Assembly: GCF_014651115.1 (NCBI RefSeq)
Contig: NZ_BMWG01000005.1
Location: forward strand, 247,071-311,070
Direction: 5' to 3'
Length of the DNA: 64,000 nucleotides
From: Streptomyces inusitatus
GTDB taxonomy: Bacteria; Actinomycetota; Actinomycetes; Streptomycetales; Streptomycetaceae
A program made the translations under genes and the position numbers. Positions 36,225-45,245 of the stretch are shown here, in pieces. The first letter of the stretch is position 1. Each line of letters starts with the position of its first letter. The notes beneath the pieces are model-generated. The model was not told the origin of the DNA and searched no databases. It saw only the letters and a program-made list of their open reading frames with translations.

Positions 36225-37397
36225 ATGAGCGCCCTCGCGTGGACCGCCCTCGTCTCGCTGGCCGCCTGGGGATGGCTGCTGCTGGGGACCGGCTTCTTCT
36301 GGCGTACGGATCAGCGGCTGCCGCCTCATGGGGAACCGGACTCCTGGCCGGATGTCGCCATCGTCGTGCCCGCCCGGGACGAGGCCGCCGTACTGCCCGC
36401 CGCGCTGCCCTCGCTGCTCGCGCAGGACTATCCGGGGCGGGCGGAGATCTTCCTGGTGGACGACGGCAGCACCGACGGCACGGCGGCACTCGCCCGTGAG
36501 CTGGCCGAGCGGCACGGCGGGCTGCCGCTGACCGTGGTCCGGACCGGCGAGCCGGAGCCTGGCTGGACCGGGAAGCTGTGGGCGCTGCGGCACGGCATCG
36601 CGCTGGCGAGGGCCCGGGGGCCTGAGTATCTGCTGCTGACCGACGCCGACATCGCCCATGCCCCGGACAGTCTGCGCGCCCTGGTGGCCTCGGCCCTGGC
36701 GGGCGGTCTGGACCTGGTGTCGCAGATGGCGCGGCTGCGGATCGTGAGCGGCTGGGAGCGGCTGGTGGTGCCCGCGTTCGTGTACTTCTTCGGCCAGCTC
36801 TATCCGTTCCGCCGGGTCAACCGCCCCGGCGGCCGGACGGCGGCCGCGGCGGGCGGCTGTGTCCTGCTGCGCACCGCGGCGGCCGAGCGCGCCGACGTGC
36901 CCGCGTCGATCCGGTGTGCGGTGATCGACGATGTGGCGCTGGCCCGCGCGGTGCGGCGCTCCGGCGGCCGGATCTGGCTGGGGCTCGCCGACGGCGTGGA
37001 GAGCGTACGGCCCTGTCCGCGGCTGGCGGATCTGTGGCGGATGGTGTCGCGCAGCGCGTACGCGCAGCTTCGGCACAGTCCGATCCTGCTGGCGGGGACC
37101 GTCGCCGGGCTGGCGCTGGTCTATCTGACGCCGCCGGCCGCGCTGGCCGCCGGGGCGTTCGGCGGTGACGCGGTCGCCGCCGGGGCGGGGGCGCTGGCCT
37201 GGGCGGTGATGGCGGGGAGCTATCTGCCGATGCTGCGGTACTACCGGCAGCCCGCGGCGCTGGCTCCGCTGCTGCCGTTCATCGCGCTGCTCTATCTGCT
37301 GATGACTCTCGACTCCGCCCGACTGCACCACCGGGGGCGGGGCGCGGCCTGGAAGGGCCGCGTCTATCCGCGCCCCCGGGCCGCGCCGGAGCCCTGA
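36225..37397 (+). CDS. Membrane glycosyltransferase family 2 (HpnB-type)
   Basis: This 390-residue protein has an N-terminal membrane helix. A GT2 catalytic domain follows (VVPARDEAAVLPA; LVDDGSTDGT; LLTDADIAHAP with the metal-binding DAD), then the VIDDVALARAVRRSG region. About three C-terminal helices end it. The motif order matches hopene-associated glycosyltransferase HpnB, thought to act on hopanoid or lipid-linked substrates, but no squalene-hopene cyclase or other hpn gene is nearby, so the substrate is open. It ends 18 bp before the convergent TerD gene. The divergent racemase-like gene starts 58 bp upstream. Confidence 0.83.
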   Translation: MSALAWTALVSLAAWGWLLLGTGFFWRTDQRLPPHGEPDSWPDVAIVVPARDEAAVLPAALPSLLAQDYPGRAEIFLVDDGSTDGTAALARELAERHGGLPLTVVRTGEPEPGWTGKLWALRHGIALARARGPEYLLLTDADIAHAPDSLRALVASALAGGLDLVSQMARLRIVSGWERLVVPAFVYFFGQLYPFRRVNRPGGRTAAAAGGCVLLRTAAAERADVPASIRCAVIDDVALARAVRRSGGRIWLGLADGVESVRPCPRLADLWRMVSRSAYAQLRHSPILLAGTVAGLALVYLTPPAALAAGAFGGDAVAAGAGALAWAVMAGSYLPMLRYYRQPAALAPLLPFIALLYLLMTLDSARLHHRGRGAAWKGRVYPRPRAAPEP

Positions 37398-37415
37398 CCG
37401 GCGGCGGAGCCACCG

Positions 37416-38717
37416 TCACTTGCGGCCCGGTGTCCAGTCCATGCCCCAGCCGTAGGCGCGGTCCATGGTCCGCTGGGGGCTCACTCCGCGCTCGGGCACG
37501 AGGAAGCGCGCCTCCCGCTGGACCACGAGGTCCGAGCCGGTGTTGGTGATCAGCGCCAGCGCGCAGACGGTGGAGGGCTCGGTGCACTCGCCCAGCGAGA
37601 ACTCGATGGGCGTGCCGTGCTCGGGCCGGAGGGTGACCGTCGCGTCGAGGTCGGCGAAGCTGCGGGCGCCCTCGTAGACGGTGACGAAGATGACGACGCG
37701 GCGGAGGCTGTCCCGGTGGTCGAGGTTGATGGTGAGGTTCTCGCCGGACGTGCCGCCGGTGCGGTCGTCGCCGTCGAGATGGATGTACGGGGGCTGCTGG
37801 AGCGAGCCGAAGGCGTTGCCGAGGGCCTGGACGACTCCCTTGCGGCCGTCGGTGAGTTCGAAGAGCGCGCACAGGTCGAGGTCGAGCGCGGCGGGCGCGC
37901 CGAGGGCGCGGGTGAGCTTCGCGCCCCAGCCCTCCTTCTTCGGCTGGGAGCGCGTCTGCCAGCTGAGGTTGACGCGCATGGCCCCGGAGGTGCCGCCCGC
38001 CTTGGTGAGCGAGACGGAGGGGGACTCCTTGGTGAGGGTGACTTTGGTGAGGCGTACGGGGGTGGCCGGGGCGGCCTGCGCCGGTGCGGGGGCGGCGGCG
38101 GGCGGTGTCACAGCGGGTGCGGGCGGAGACGCGGGCACGGCGGCGGGCGCGGGCACGGCGGCAGTGGCAGTGGCGGCGGTGAGGCGCAGCGCGTCGGCGG
38201 TGACGCCGAAGTCCTGGGCCAGCCCCTGCGGTCCCGAGCTGTAGCCCTGTCCCACGGCCCGGAATTTCCACGCCCCCTGACGCCGGTACAGCTCGCCGAG
38301 GACGAGGGCCGTCTCGACGGTGGCGTCCTCGCTGTCGTAGGCGGCGATCTCCGTGCCCGACTCGGCGTCGACCAGGCGGAGCCGGAGCCAGGAGAGCGCG
38401 CTGGGCTCGCCCTCGCGGGGCACGGCGGTGAGCACGACCTTCTCGACGCCGGGCTCGACGGCGGCGAGGTCCACCGTGACGGCCTCGACCGGTCCGTCCG
38501 TCTCGGTCCCCGCGGCCTCGTGGCGGACCGAGCCGGAGGCGTGCGCGGGCCGGTCGCGGGAGACCGCGTCGGCGTCCGAGCGGACTCTGCCCGTGTCGGC
38601 CGCGAGAAGGAGGGCGACGGCGTCGACCCCGGGCGCGCCGGGGGCGGCGACCCGGCCCAGCTCCAGCCGGACCTTCCGGGCCGTCACCTGGGTGTTGGCT
38701 CCCTTGGACATGGACAT
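37416..38717 (-). CDS. Double TerD-domain stress protein
   Basis: This 433-residue cytoplasmic protein has two TerD-like domains. An N-terminal one (1-190) carries EIAAYDSEDATVETALVLGELYRR, with the Asp-rich Ca-binding loop, and a C-terminal one (about 230-433) carries LDLCALFELTDGRKG, IHLDGDDRTGGTSGE and NLDHRDSLRRVVIF. An Ala/Pro linker of about 40 residues joins them. TerD proteins bind Ca2+ and take part in tellurite, phage and general stress resistance and in Streptomyces differentiation. ATG 38717 has an AGGAG ribosome binding site 6 nt upstream. No other ter genes are adjacent. Confidence 0.9.
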   Translation of the reverse strand: MSMSKGANTQVTARKVRLELGRVAAPGAPGVDAVALLLAADTGRVRSDADAVSRDRPAHASGSVRHEAAGTETDGPVEAVTVDLAAVEPGVEKVVLTAVPREGEPSALSWLRLRLVDAESGTEIAAYDSEDATVETALVLGELYRRQGAWKFRAVGQGYSSGPQGLAQDFGVTADALRLTAATATAAVPAPAAVPASPPAPAVTPPAAAPAPAQAAPATPVRLTKVTLTKESPSVSLTKAGGTSGAMRVNLSWQTRSQPKKEGWGAKLTRALGAPAALDLDLCALFELTDGRKGVVQALGNAFGSLQQPPYIHLDGDDRTGGTSGENLTINLDHRDSLRRVVIFVTVYEGARSFADLDATVTLRPEHGTPIEFSLGECTEPSTVCALALITNTGSDLVVQREARFLVPERGVSPQRTMDRAYGWGMDWTPGRK

Positions 38718-38955
38718 GTTGGCTCCTGTCACGAGTGGCGGCGACCGGCCGGGCCGCCGGACGTCATTCTCGTCCTCACCTGCCCCGGGCACGGCTGCTG
38801 ACCCCCGGGTAACCCGCTCTCAGCTCGCTCTTTACAGGATCCTTGCCCTGTCGAGCGACCGATTTTCCCGAGTTCGCTCGCTTTGGGGATCCATGGGTAC
38901 GCGCATCCACCGAAACAACCCACATACCGGCCTCCCCAACCGGCACTCGTGGGCT

Positions 38956-38961
38956 TACCTT
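38956..38961 (+). promoter_or_regulatory. -10 box of a probable leaderless transcript
   Basis: TACCTT lies 7 nt before ATG 38969 and no ribosome binding site is present. No -35 element is evident in the preceding 40 bp. Confidence 0.4.
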
Positions 38962-38968
38962 AGGTCCC

Positions 38969-39436
38969 ATGACCTCCCCCCGCTCCACCTACGGCGGCGG
39001 CTACTACTCCGCTCCGTCCTTCGCCGACACCCCGATCTACGACTCCCTCGTCGCGGAGCGGGGCACGCCTCAGATCGCCCCGATCCGAGTGCCTTCCGCG
39101 TACGACAACGGCAACAGCCATCTGCCGGCGCTCCCATCGGCGCTGCCCGCCCTCCCGGCGGGCCCGTCGGCGCATCAGCCCGCGCCCGGTTACGGGTATC
39201 AGCAGCAGGCTCCCGCGCCGATGCCGCTCCAGCAGGCCGCGGCTCCGTACATCCCGCAGCAGCAGCCCGCGCCGCGCGGCTACCAGCCGGGGCACCCGGG
39301 TCAGCCCCAGCAGCAGCGCCCCGTGCCGACCGGCTACGAGGCGATGCGCCCGGCCGCCACGCGCCCCGCGCCCGCTCCGGGCCCCTCCGGCTATCAGGAT
39401 CCCTACCACCGCCCCCACCCGGGCCAGGGTTACTGA
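38969..39436 (+). CDS. Small Pro/Gln/Tyr-rich protein (DUF6643-type)
   Basis: This 155-residue low-complexity protein is rich in Pro, Gln, Ala and Tyr. The first 50 residues are the most ordered (SPRSTYGGGYYSAPSFADTP, IYDSLVAERGTPQIAPIRVP). The rest is a repetitive tail with QQQ and PAPGYGY-like tracts. I recall this as a Streptomyces family (DUF6643) without known function. It has no signal peptide. The tail suggests a disordered or condensate-forming scaffold. ATG 38969 appears leaderless. A strong stem-loop 60 bp after the stop would terminate the transcript. Confidence 0.7.
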   Translation: MTSPRSTYGGGYYSAPSFADTPIYDSLVAERGTPQIAPIRVPSAYDNGNSHLPALPSALPALPAGPSAHQPAPGYGYQQQAPAPMPLQQAAAPYIPQQQPAPRGYQPGHPGQPQQQRPVPTGYEAMRPAATRPAPAPGPSGYQDPYHRPHPGQGY

Positions 39437-39909
39437 GCCGAGCCTTCGAGACATCGGGCCGCCGGTCACCGCCGGTTCCTCCCGTCCGACCCCCGCGCCA
39501 CGGGGTTCCCACCCGACGAGGTCTGTGGGAACTCCGTGGCGTGTGTCGTTCGTTGGGCGGTCGAGGACATGGCGGGGGGAGAGGGTGACGTTCCTCTCTC
39601 TTCTCCCTCCTCCCGCCGGCCTGGCGCCCGTGCCCTCGCGGCGTCCGGCGCGGGGAGGCTCCGGCGCGCCCGGCGGGCCTCGCGACCCGTCAACTCCCCG
39701 CCCTCACGCGCGCTACGGTGGTGCGACCCCGCTCACGGGGCGGGGCCGACAGGCCCCGGGGCCCGCCGTCCGGATGTGGCAGATCTTCCGGGCACACCCG
39801 GCGGATTCCGGGCAGGCCGGGCACGGAGCGGAAGGCAGGACCCAAGGGGGCGTCCCCCTTCTCCGAGGCGCGGCGGAAGCAGATCACGAGGTGGGGGCAG
39901 AGCAGCACG
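39437..39909. other. Intergenic region, 473 bp
   Basis: No gene is supported. It contains the large stem-loop at 39496-39541 and then GC-rich sequence with G-C palindromes near 39720-39780. The promoter of the beta-helix/AAA gene should lie in the last 200 bp, but I could not place it. A GAGGTGGGGG ribosome binding site lies near 39890. Confidence 0.5.
39496..39541 (+). terminator. Large stem-loop, probable terminator
   Basis: Two 17-bp arms (39496-39512 and 39525-39541) pair with a single mismatch around a 12-nt loop. It lies 60 bp downstream of the small Pro/Gln-rich gene. There is no T-tract. Confidence 0.65.
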
Positions 39910-42387
39910 ATGGCACAGGGCACGGTCCAGGTGACCCACACCGGCACATCGCGGTGGCGGCGCCGCACGGGCGAGTACGCGTCTCTGGCGGCGGCCCTGG
40001 AGGCGGCGGCCGACGGTGACGTGCTGACCGTCGCCCCGGGGACGTACCGCGAGAATCTGGTGATCCAGCGGGCGGTGACGCTCCGGGGGCCGGAGGGCTC
40101 ACTCGGTTCGGTGCGGATAGCCCCCGCCGACGGGGTCCCGCTGACGGTGCGGGCGTCGGCCACCGTCCAGGATCTCCATGTGGAGGGGCAGGACACCACC
40201 GCGCCCGCGCTGCTGATCGAGGAGGGCACACCGGAACTGTCCGATCTGCGGATCTCCACGCGTTCGGCGGCCGGTCTCGAAGTGCGCGGCTCGGCCCGCC
40301 CCACCGTGCGCCGCTGCACCGTCGACAATCCCGCGGGCGTCGGCATAGCCGTGCTGGACGGCGCGGGCGGGGTGTTCGAGGAGTGCGAGGTGGTCTCGGC
40401 GGGCCAGTCGGGCGTCTCGGTGCGCGGCGGCGGCCATCCCCGGCTCGACCGCTGCCGGGTGCACCACGCCTCGGGCGCGGGCCTCGCCGTCACCGGCGAG
40501 GGCAGCACCCTGGAGGCCATCGGCTGCGAGGTGTACGAGATCAAGGGCGCGGGCGTACAGATCGCCTCGCGCGCCTCGGCGCATCTGACCGACTGCACCG
40601 TGCACCGCACCTCCGCCGACGGCGTCACCCTGGACACCGACGCCCTGCTCACCCTCTCCGACTGCGACATCCACGACGTCCCGGAGAACGCGATCGATCT
40701 GCGCTCCCGCTCGGTGCTCACCCTCACCCGCTCCACGGTGCGCCGCTTCGGCCGCAACGGTCTCTCGGTGTGGGACCCGGGCACCCGGGTGGACGCCAAT
40801 CAGTGCGAGATATACGACAGCACGGGCGACTACCCGGCCGTGTGGATCAGCGACGGCGCGACAGCGGTCCTGGACTCCTGCCGCGTCCACGATGTTCCGG
40901 ACGCGCTGTTCGTCCTCGACCGGGGCTCGCGGGTCGACGTGGTCGACAGCGATCTCTCCCAGATCCGCAACACGGCGGTGTCGGTGAGCGACGGGGCGAC
41001 CGCGCAGCTGGACGACTGCCGGATCCGGGAGGCGTCCACCGGAGCCTGGTTCCGCGACCACGGCAGCGGGGGCACGCTGGCAGGCTGCACCATCGACACG
41101 GTCCAGACCGGAGTCATCGTCACCAAGGGGGCCGACCCGGTGATCGAGCGCTGCACGGTCACCGCACCCGCCGAGGCCGGGTTCTATGTGTCGGCCGAGG
41201 GGCGCGGCACCTTCCGGAACTGCCGGGTCACCGGCAGCGGGGGGTACGGCTTCCATGTGATGGCCGGCTGCCGGGCGACCCTGAGCCGGTGCCGCACCGA
41301 GCGGTGCGCGCGCGGCGGTTACGAGTTCGCGGACCCGGGTCTGCTGTTCGTGGAGGACTCCACGAGCGACGAGAGCGGCATGCGCGGCGCGGTGGAGTTC
41401 GCCGGCGCGCCGGCGGCGATGCCTTCGGCCGGGGGACTCACCCCGGTGCTCCCCGTACTGCCGGTGCTCCCGCCGATCCCCGCGGTGCTCCCCTCCCCCG
41501 CCGCCCCCGCGGCGCTCCCGGCCGCGCCGCCGGTGGCGGACGAGCCCCGGCGTACCTCGGACGCCGTCCTCGGCGAACTGGACGCGCTGGTCGGCCTGGA
41601 GAGCGTCAAGCGGGAGGTCCGCTCGCTGATCAATATGATCGAGGTGGGCAGACGCCGCCAGGAGGCGGGGCTGAAGGCCGCGTCCGTGCGCAGGCATCTG
41701 GTCTTCACCGGCTCCCCCGGCACCGGCAAGACGACCGTGGCCCGGCTCTACGGCGAGATACTGGCCTCGCTCGGGGTGCTGGAGCGCGGGCATCTGGTGG
41801 AGGTGTCCCGGGTGGATCTGGTCGGTGAGCACATCGGCTCCACCGCGATCCGCACCCAGGAGGCGTTCGACCGGGCGCGCGGCGGGGTGCTCTTCATCGA
41901 CGAGGCCTACGCCCTCTCCCCCGAGGACTCCGGGCGGGACTTCGGCAAGGAGGCCATCGACACCCTGGTGAAGCTGATGGAGGACCACCGGGAGGCGGTG
42001 GTGGTCATCGTCGCCGGGTACACCGCGGAGATGGAGCGCTTCCTCTCGGTGAACCCCGGGGTCGCCTCCCGGTTCTCGCGGACCATCACTTTCCAGGACT
42101 ACGGGGCCGACGAGCTGCTGAGGATCGTCGGCCAGCAGGCCGACGAGCACGAGTACCGGCTCGCGGAGGGCACCGGCGAGGCGCTGCGGAAGTACTTCGG
42201 CGCGCTGCCCAAGGGCCCCGCCTTCGGCAACGGCCGCACGGCGCGGCAGACCTTCGAGTCGATGGTGGAGCGGCACGCGGGCCGGGTCGCCGAGCTGAGC
42301 GACGCCGACACCGACGATCTGACGCTGCTCTACCCGGAGGATCTGCCCGAACTGCCTGAACTCCCTGAATCGCCCGAACTGCCCTGA
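39910..42387 (+). CDS. Right-handed beta-helix protein fused to a CbxX/CfqX-type AAA+ ATPase
   Basis: This 825-residue fusion has two halves. Residues 1-490 form a long right-handed parallel beta-helix of short repeats (DLHVEGQDT, CTVHRTSADGV, SDCDIHDVPENAIDLRSR), the fold of pectate-lyase-like and carbohydrate-binding proteins. After a Pro/Ala/Val linker, residues 550-810 are an AAA+ domain with Walker A GSPGTGKT, Walker B GGVLFIDEAY, and the sensor/Arg-finger region NPGVASRFSRTI. It resembles CbxX/CfqX and the ESX EccA ATPase. No signal peptide is seen, so the helix is probably cytoplasmic and acts as a sensor or substrate platform. The end overlaps the convergent hydrolase gene by 58 bp. 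The tail ends in ELPELPESPELP repeats. Confidence 0.88.
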   Translation: MAQGTVQVTHTGTSRWRRRTGEYASLAAALEAAADGDVLTVAPGTYRENLVIQRAVTLRGPEGSLGSVRIAPADGVPLTVRASATVQDLHVEGQDTTAPALLIEEGTPELSDLRISTRSAAGLEVRGSARPTVRRCTVDNPAGVGIAVLDGAGGVFEECEVVSAGQSGVSVRGGGHPRLDRCRVHHASGAGLAVTGEGSTLEAIGCEVYEIKGAGVQIASRASAHLTDCTVHRTSADGVTLDTDALLTLSDCDIHDVPENAIDLRSRSVLTLTRSTVRRFGRNGLSVWDPGTRVDANQCEIYDSTGDYPAVWISDGATAVLDSCRVHDVPDALFVLDRGSRVDVVDSDLSQIRNTAVSVSDGATAQLDDCRIREASTGAWFRDHGSGGTLAGCTIDTVQTGVIVTKGADPVIERCTVTAPAEAGFYVSAEGRGTFRNCRVTGSGGYGFHVMAGCRATLSRCRTERCARGGYEFADPGLLFVEDSTSDESGMRGAVEFAGAPAAMPSAGGLTPVLPVLPVLPPIPAVLPSPAAPAALPAAPPVADEPRRTSDAVLGELDALVGLESVKREVRSLINMIEVGRRRQEAGLKAASVRRHLVFTGSPGTGKTTVARLYGEILASLGVLERGHLVEVSRVDLVGEHIGSTAIRTQEAFDRARGGVLFIDEAYALSPEDSGRDFGKEAIDTLVKLMEDHREAVVVIVAGYTAEMERFLSVNPGVASRFSRTITFQDYGADELLRIVGQQADEHEYRLAEGTGEALRKYFGALPKGPAFGNGRTARQTFESMVERHAGRVAELSDADTDDLTLLYPEDLPELPELPESPELP

Positions 42388-44861
42388 CCGTTCTCGGTGC
42401 CCCGGCGCTCCCCGTGTTGCGGGGACTGCCGGGGGATCATCGGATGGATCCGGTCCAGCAGGCCCCGGCGCTCCTCGGCGAAGGCCGGGTCGGCCTGATA
42501 GTCGGAGTGGCCGAGGATCGGTTCGGGCAGCGGGTGGACGCTGGTCCTGCCGTAGACCACCGGGTCCCGGAGGACCTCGTGGTCGACCGCCCGGCGGCCG
42601 GTCTCGTCGAGGACCCGCACCGGGCCGCCGATCGGGTCGGTGTGCCGCCACAGATTGCGCCAGCCCTCGACCTCGTCGCGGAGCTGGAGCAGGGCGGTGG
42701 GCCCGAAGTAGGCCGGGAACCAGCGGCCGTAGAGCCGCTCCAGCGGGGAGCCGTAGGTGAGCAGCGCGACCCGGCCCCGGGTGGCGGCGGGCAGCTGCCA
42801 GACGGCGGAGGCGGCGAGCACACTGCCCTGGGAGTGGCCGGAGATGACGAGCCGTCCGCCGGTCCGCTCGGTCCAGGTGGACATCCGCCAGGCGAGGTCG
42901 GGGACGGCCCGTTCGGCGTAGCACGGCGGGGCGAAGGGGTGCGCGGCGCGCGGCCAGAAGGTGCCGACGTCCCAGAGGATGCCGATGGTCCGGCGGGCGG
43001 AGGCGTCGCGGTAGGCGCGGCGGCCCCAGGTGACGAACAGTATGAAGCCGAAGCCGATCAGCCAGGAGCCGAGGTACTGGGCCGCCCCGGCGACGGATTC
43101 GTCGAGCCCGCTGTCGCCGAAGGCCCGACCGGGCACCTCTCCGCTGGCCCAGGCCCCGGCGACGGAACCCGCGCCGAGGATCAGGGTCGCGCCGGAGATG
43201 AGCCCGACCAGGCTGGGCGCGGTGTCGGTGAGATCGGCGCGGGCCCGGGCCCCGGCGATCCTGCGGGTACGGATCGGGTCGGGCCGCCAGCCGCCGGAGC
43301 CCGGGCCCGCCTCCGCCGCCCCGTACTCCTCCTCGACGTCCCGGGCGAACCGCCGGGCCGTCAGCCAGGTCCGCAGAGCGAGCCAGGCGAGGGGGGCGAG
43401 CAGCGCGAGCAGCAGGACGGGGATGACGGAGGCCTGCCAGCTGAGGAGTACGGGAGGTCCGGGGATGGTTCCGTCGCCGTCGAGCCCCGCGGTGCTCGGG
43501 CCGTCCAGCCAGTCGGCGACCCGCTGGGCGATGCCGCCGGTCATCACGCCGCCGAGGGCGCAGGCGAGCATGGCGACGGCCGGGCCGCCGAGGCCCCACA
43601 GCGCGGACCTCGGGTGGCGGGCGCGGCGCTGGAGCGCGAAGGCGACGGCGGCGAGCGCGACGGTCAGCGCGCCCTGTGCCAGCACGATCAGCCGGAAGGC
43701 CCACTCGCCGGGGAGGGTGCCGGTGGAGGCCCAGCCGGGCCGGTCCCAGAAGGCGTAGAGCAGGCAGAGCGCGAGGAGGGCGAGCGCGGCGCCGGGCAGG
43801 GCGCTGACGGCGGCGCGGTCCAGCCGGGCGTCGAACCGCCGTTCGCTGCGGCCCCTTCGGGCGATCACGCACACCACGAAGACGAAGAGGAGGCCGATCG
43901 CCGTCTCCAGCGTCCGGCCCGCGATGTCGAGCAGGGTGCTGTCGCCGTCGCGGTCGTGCCGGGCGGCGGGTCCGGCGACGGCGGCGGCCACGACGAGGAA
44001 TCCGGCGGCGGTGTGGGCGGCGCGCAGCCGGGCGACGAGGCGTCTCCCGTACCAGAATCCGGGCCGTCCCAGAGCGGGCCGCAGGGTGGCCCCCGGCTCC
44101 GTGCCGCGGCCGGTCCCGGAGGAGGGGACGGAGGGGTCGGGGGAGGGGTCGGGGGAGTCGGGAGCCGTCTCCTCGCTCTCCTCCTCCTCTTCGTCGTCCG
44201 CTCCCGTGTCGCCCTCCGAGACGCCCGCTCCGGTGGGCGGGCGCTGGGACTCGTAAGCGCTCCAGGTGCGATTGGAGAGATACCAGAGCAGGACCACCAG
44301 ACCCGCGGGCAGCACCGCGGCCAGGGCGAGCCGACGGCCGGGCTGGGACCACCAGCCGCCGTTCGCGCTGGAGAGGAAGCCGAGCCAGCCACGCCCGCGC
44401 GAGCAGTCGGGGGTGCCCGCGCACTGCCAGGCCGGCAGATCGAGGGTGACCTCGGCGGCGGCGGCCGTCATCAGCACGGTGAGGCTCAGCGCGATCAGCC
44501 GCACCAGCACCCCGTACAGCCGGGTGGTGCGGGGCATCCCCTTGGCGCGCGGGCGCATCCAGTGCGCCAGGTTGGCCACCATGAAGGGGAGCAGCAGCAG
44601 CCACAGGGCGCGGGCGCTGTTGCCGGAGGTGAGGTTGGACCAGCAGTACGCCTCGGGGATGGGCTGCTCGCGAGGGAAGGCCGGGTCGTTCTCCGCGTGT
44701 TCGTCCTCGGTGCGCCGGAAGACGGCGGCCTGCGCGTCGCCGGAGATCCTGACCGTGCGGGGGTCGCCGAGCATGTCCTGGGGGAAGGCTCCGCCGACGC
44801 CGTGGACCAGCAGTTCGAGCGCGGGTCCCTCTCTCTGCGAGTCCGGAGTTGCGGAAGACAT
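42330..44861 (-). CDS. Large polytopic membrane protein with a lipase-like alpha/beta-hydrolase segment
   Basis: This 843-residue protein starts with ALELLVHGVGGAFPQDMLGD (His-Gly turn of an alpha/beta hydrolase), followed by about 10 membrane segments. A long acidic loop (EEEEESEE) lies at about 225. The hydrolase-like part resumes after residue 660, with the nucleophile elbow GHSQGS (Ser about 696). This suggests a split serine hydrolase fold interrupted by membrane helices. It probably acts on lipids or cell-envelope substrates; that is inference. The C-terminus is Gly/Ser-rich. ATG 44861. Its 3' end overlaps the convergent beta-helix/AAA gene, and both families often co-occur in Streptomyces in my experience of annotations, though that is not verified here. 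Confidence 0.75.
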   Translation of the reverse strand: MSSATPDSQREGPALELLVHGVGGAFPQDMLGDPRTVRISGDAQAAVFRRTEDEHAENDPAFPREQPIPEAYCWSNLTSGNSARALWLLLLPFMVANLAHWMRPRAKGMPRTTRLYGVLVRLIALSLTVLMTAAAAEVTLDLPAWQCAGTPDCSRGRGWLGFLSSANGGWWSQPGRRLALAAVLPAGLVVLLWYLSNRTWSAYESQRPPTGAGVSEGDTGADDEEEEESEETAPDSPDPSPDPSVPSSGTGRGTEPGATLRPALGRPGFWYGRRLVARLRAAHTAAGFLVVAAAVAGPAARHDRDGDSTLLDIAGRTLETAIGLLFVFVVCVIARRGRSERRFDARLDRAAVSALPGAALALLALCLLYAFWDRPGWASTGTLPGEWAFRLIVLAQGALTVALAAVAFALQRRARHPRSALWGLGGPAVAMLACALGGVMTGGIAQRVADWLDGPSTAGLDGDGTIPGPPVLLSWQASVIPVLLLALLAPLAWLALRTWLTARRFARDVEEEYGAAEAGPGSGGWRPDPIRTRRIAGARARADLTDTAPSLVGLISGATLILGAGSVAGAWASGEVPGRAFGDSGLDESVAGAAQYLGSWLIGFGFILFVTWGRRAYRDASARRTIGILWDVGTFWPRAAHPFAPPCYAERAVPDLAWRMSTWTERTGGRLVISGHSQGSVLAASAVWQLPAATRGRVALLTYGSPLERLYGRWFPAYFGPTALLQLRDEVEGWRNLWRHTDPIGGPVRVLDETGRRAVDHEVLRDPVVYGRTSVHPLPEPILGHSDYQADPAFAEERRGLLDRIHPMIPRQSPQHGERRGTENGQGSSGDSGSSGSSGRSSG

Positions 44862-45013
44862 GTCTGTGACTCGCTCTCTTGAGGGGGAAGACCGACCGGT
44901 GCGCGACCGCGCGTTCCTCGTTTCTCAGCGTCCCGGATCCGGGCACTTCATGACATGCCTCTCACCGAATCTCCGCGAGTGCGCACCGAAGGGGCCGTGA
45001 GAGGATGTGCGCC

Positions 45014-45191
45014 CTAGGTCCTGTCTTCGAAGTCCCGTCTGCCTGTCGTGCCCTGGCACGCCCGCTCGCGGCGTTGTCGTCGGTCGCCGACGCTCCGCGT
45101 CGACTCCCTCCTCCGCCTTGCGATCGCCCGCACCAGACCCCGCCAGACCCTCCCTACGGGAGGACGACGCTACTTCGAAGACACTCCCTAG
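45014..45191. mobile_element. MITE-like element with terminal inverted repeats and CTAG ends
   Basis: The left end (45014-45033) reads CTAGG-3nt-TGTCTTCGAAGT, and the right end (45172-45191) is its reverse complement at about 17 of 20 positions. Both ends carry CTAG, which may be a target duplication as made by some IS5-family transposases. The 174-178 bp interior encodes nothing. It lies between the membrane hydrolase start and the DeoR start and may influence both promoters. Confidence 0.6.
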
Positions 45192-45245
45192 CCGCTGGCG
45201 GAGCGTACGACGGATGACGACGACGTGGAAGGACCGGCCCCGGTA

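Noticed and set aside
36167..36226. Longer N-terminus for the MurI-like protein
   Set aside because: It would overlap the divergent glycosyltransferase start and adds no family-like sequence.
36225..37397. Part of a hopanoid cluster
   Set aside because: No squalene-hopene cyclase, hpn or prenyl synthase genes are nearby. The geranylgeranyl-reductase-type gene is 18 kb away.
40099..44946. A minus-strand open frame of over 1600 codons
   Set aside because: It is a GC-bias shadow of the beta-helix/AAA and hydrolase genes, with Arg/Pro-rich translation and no domain features.
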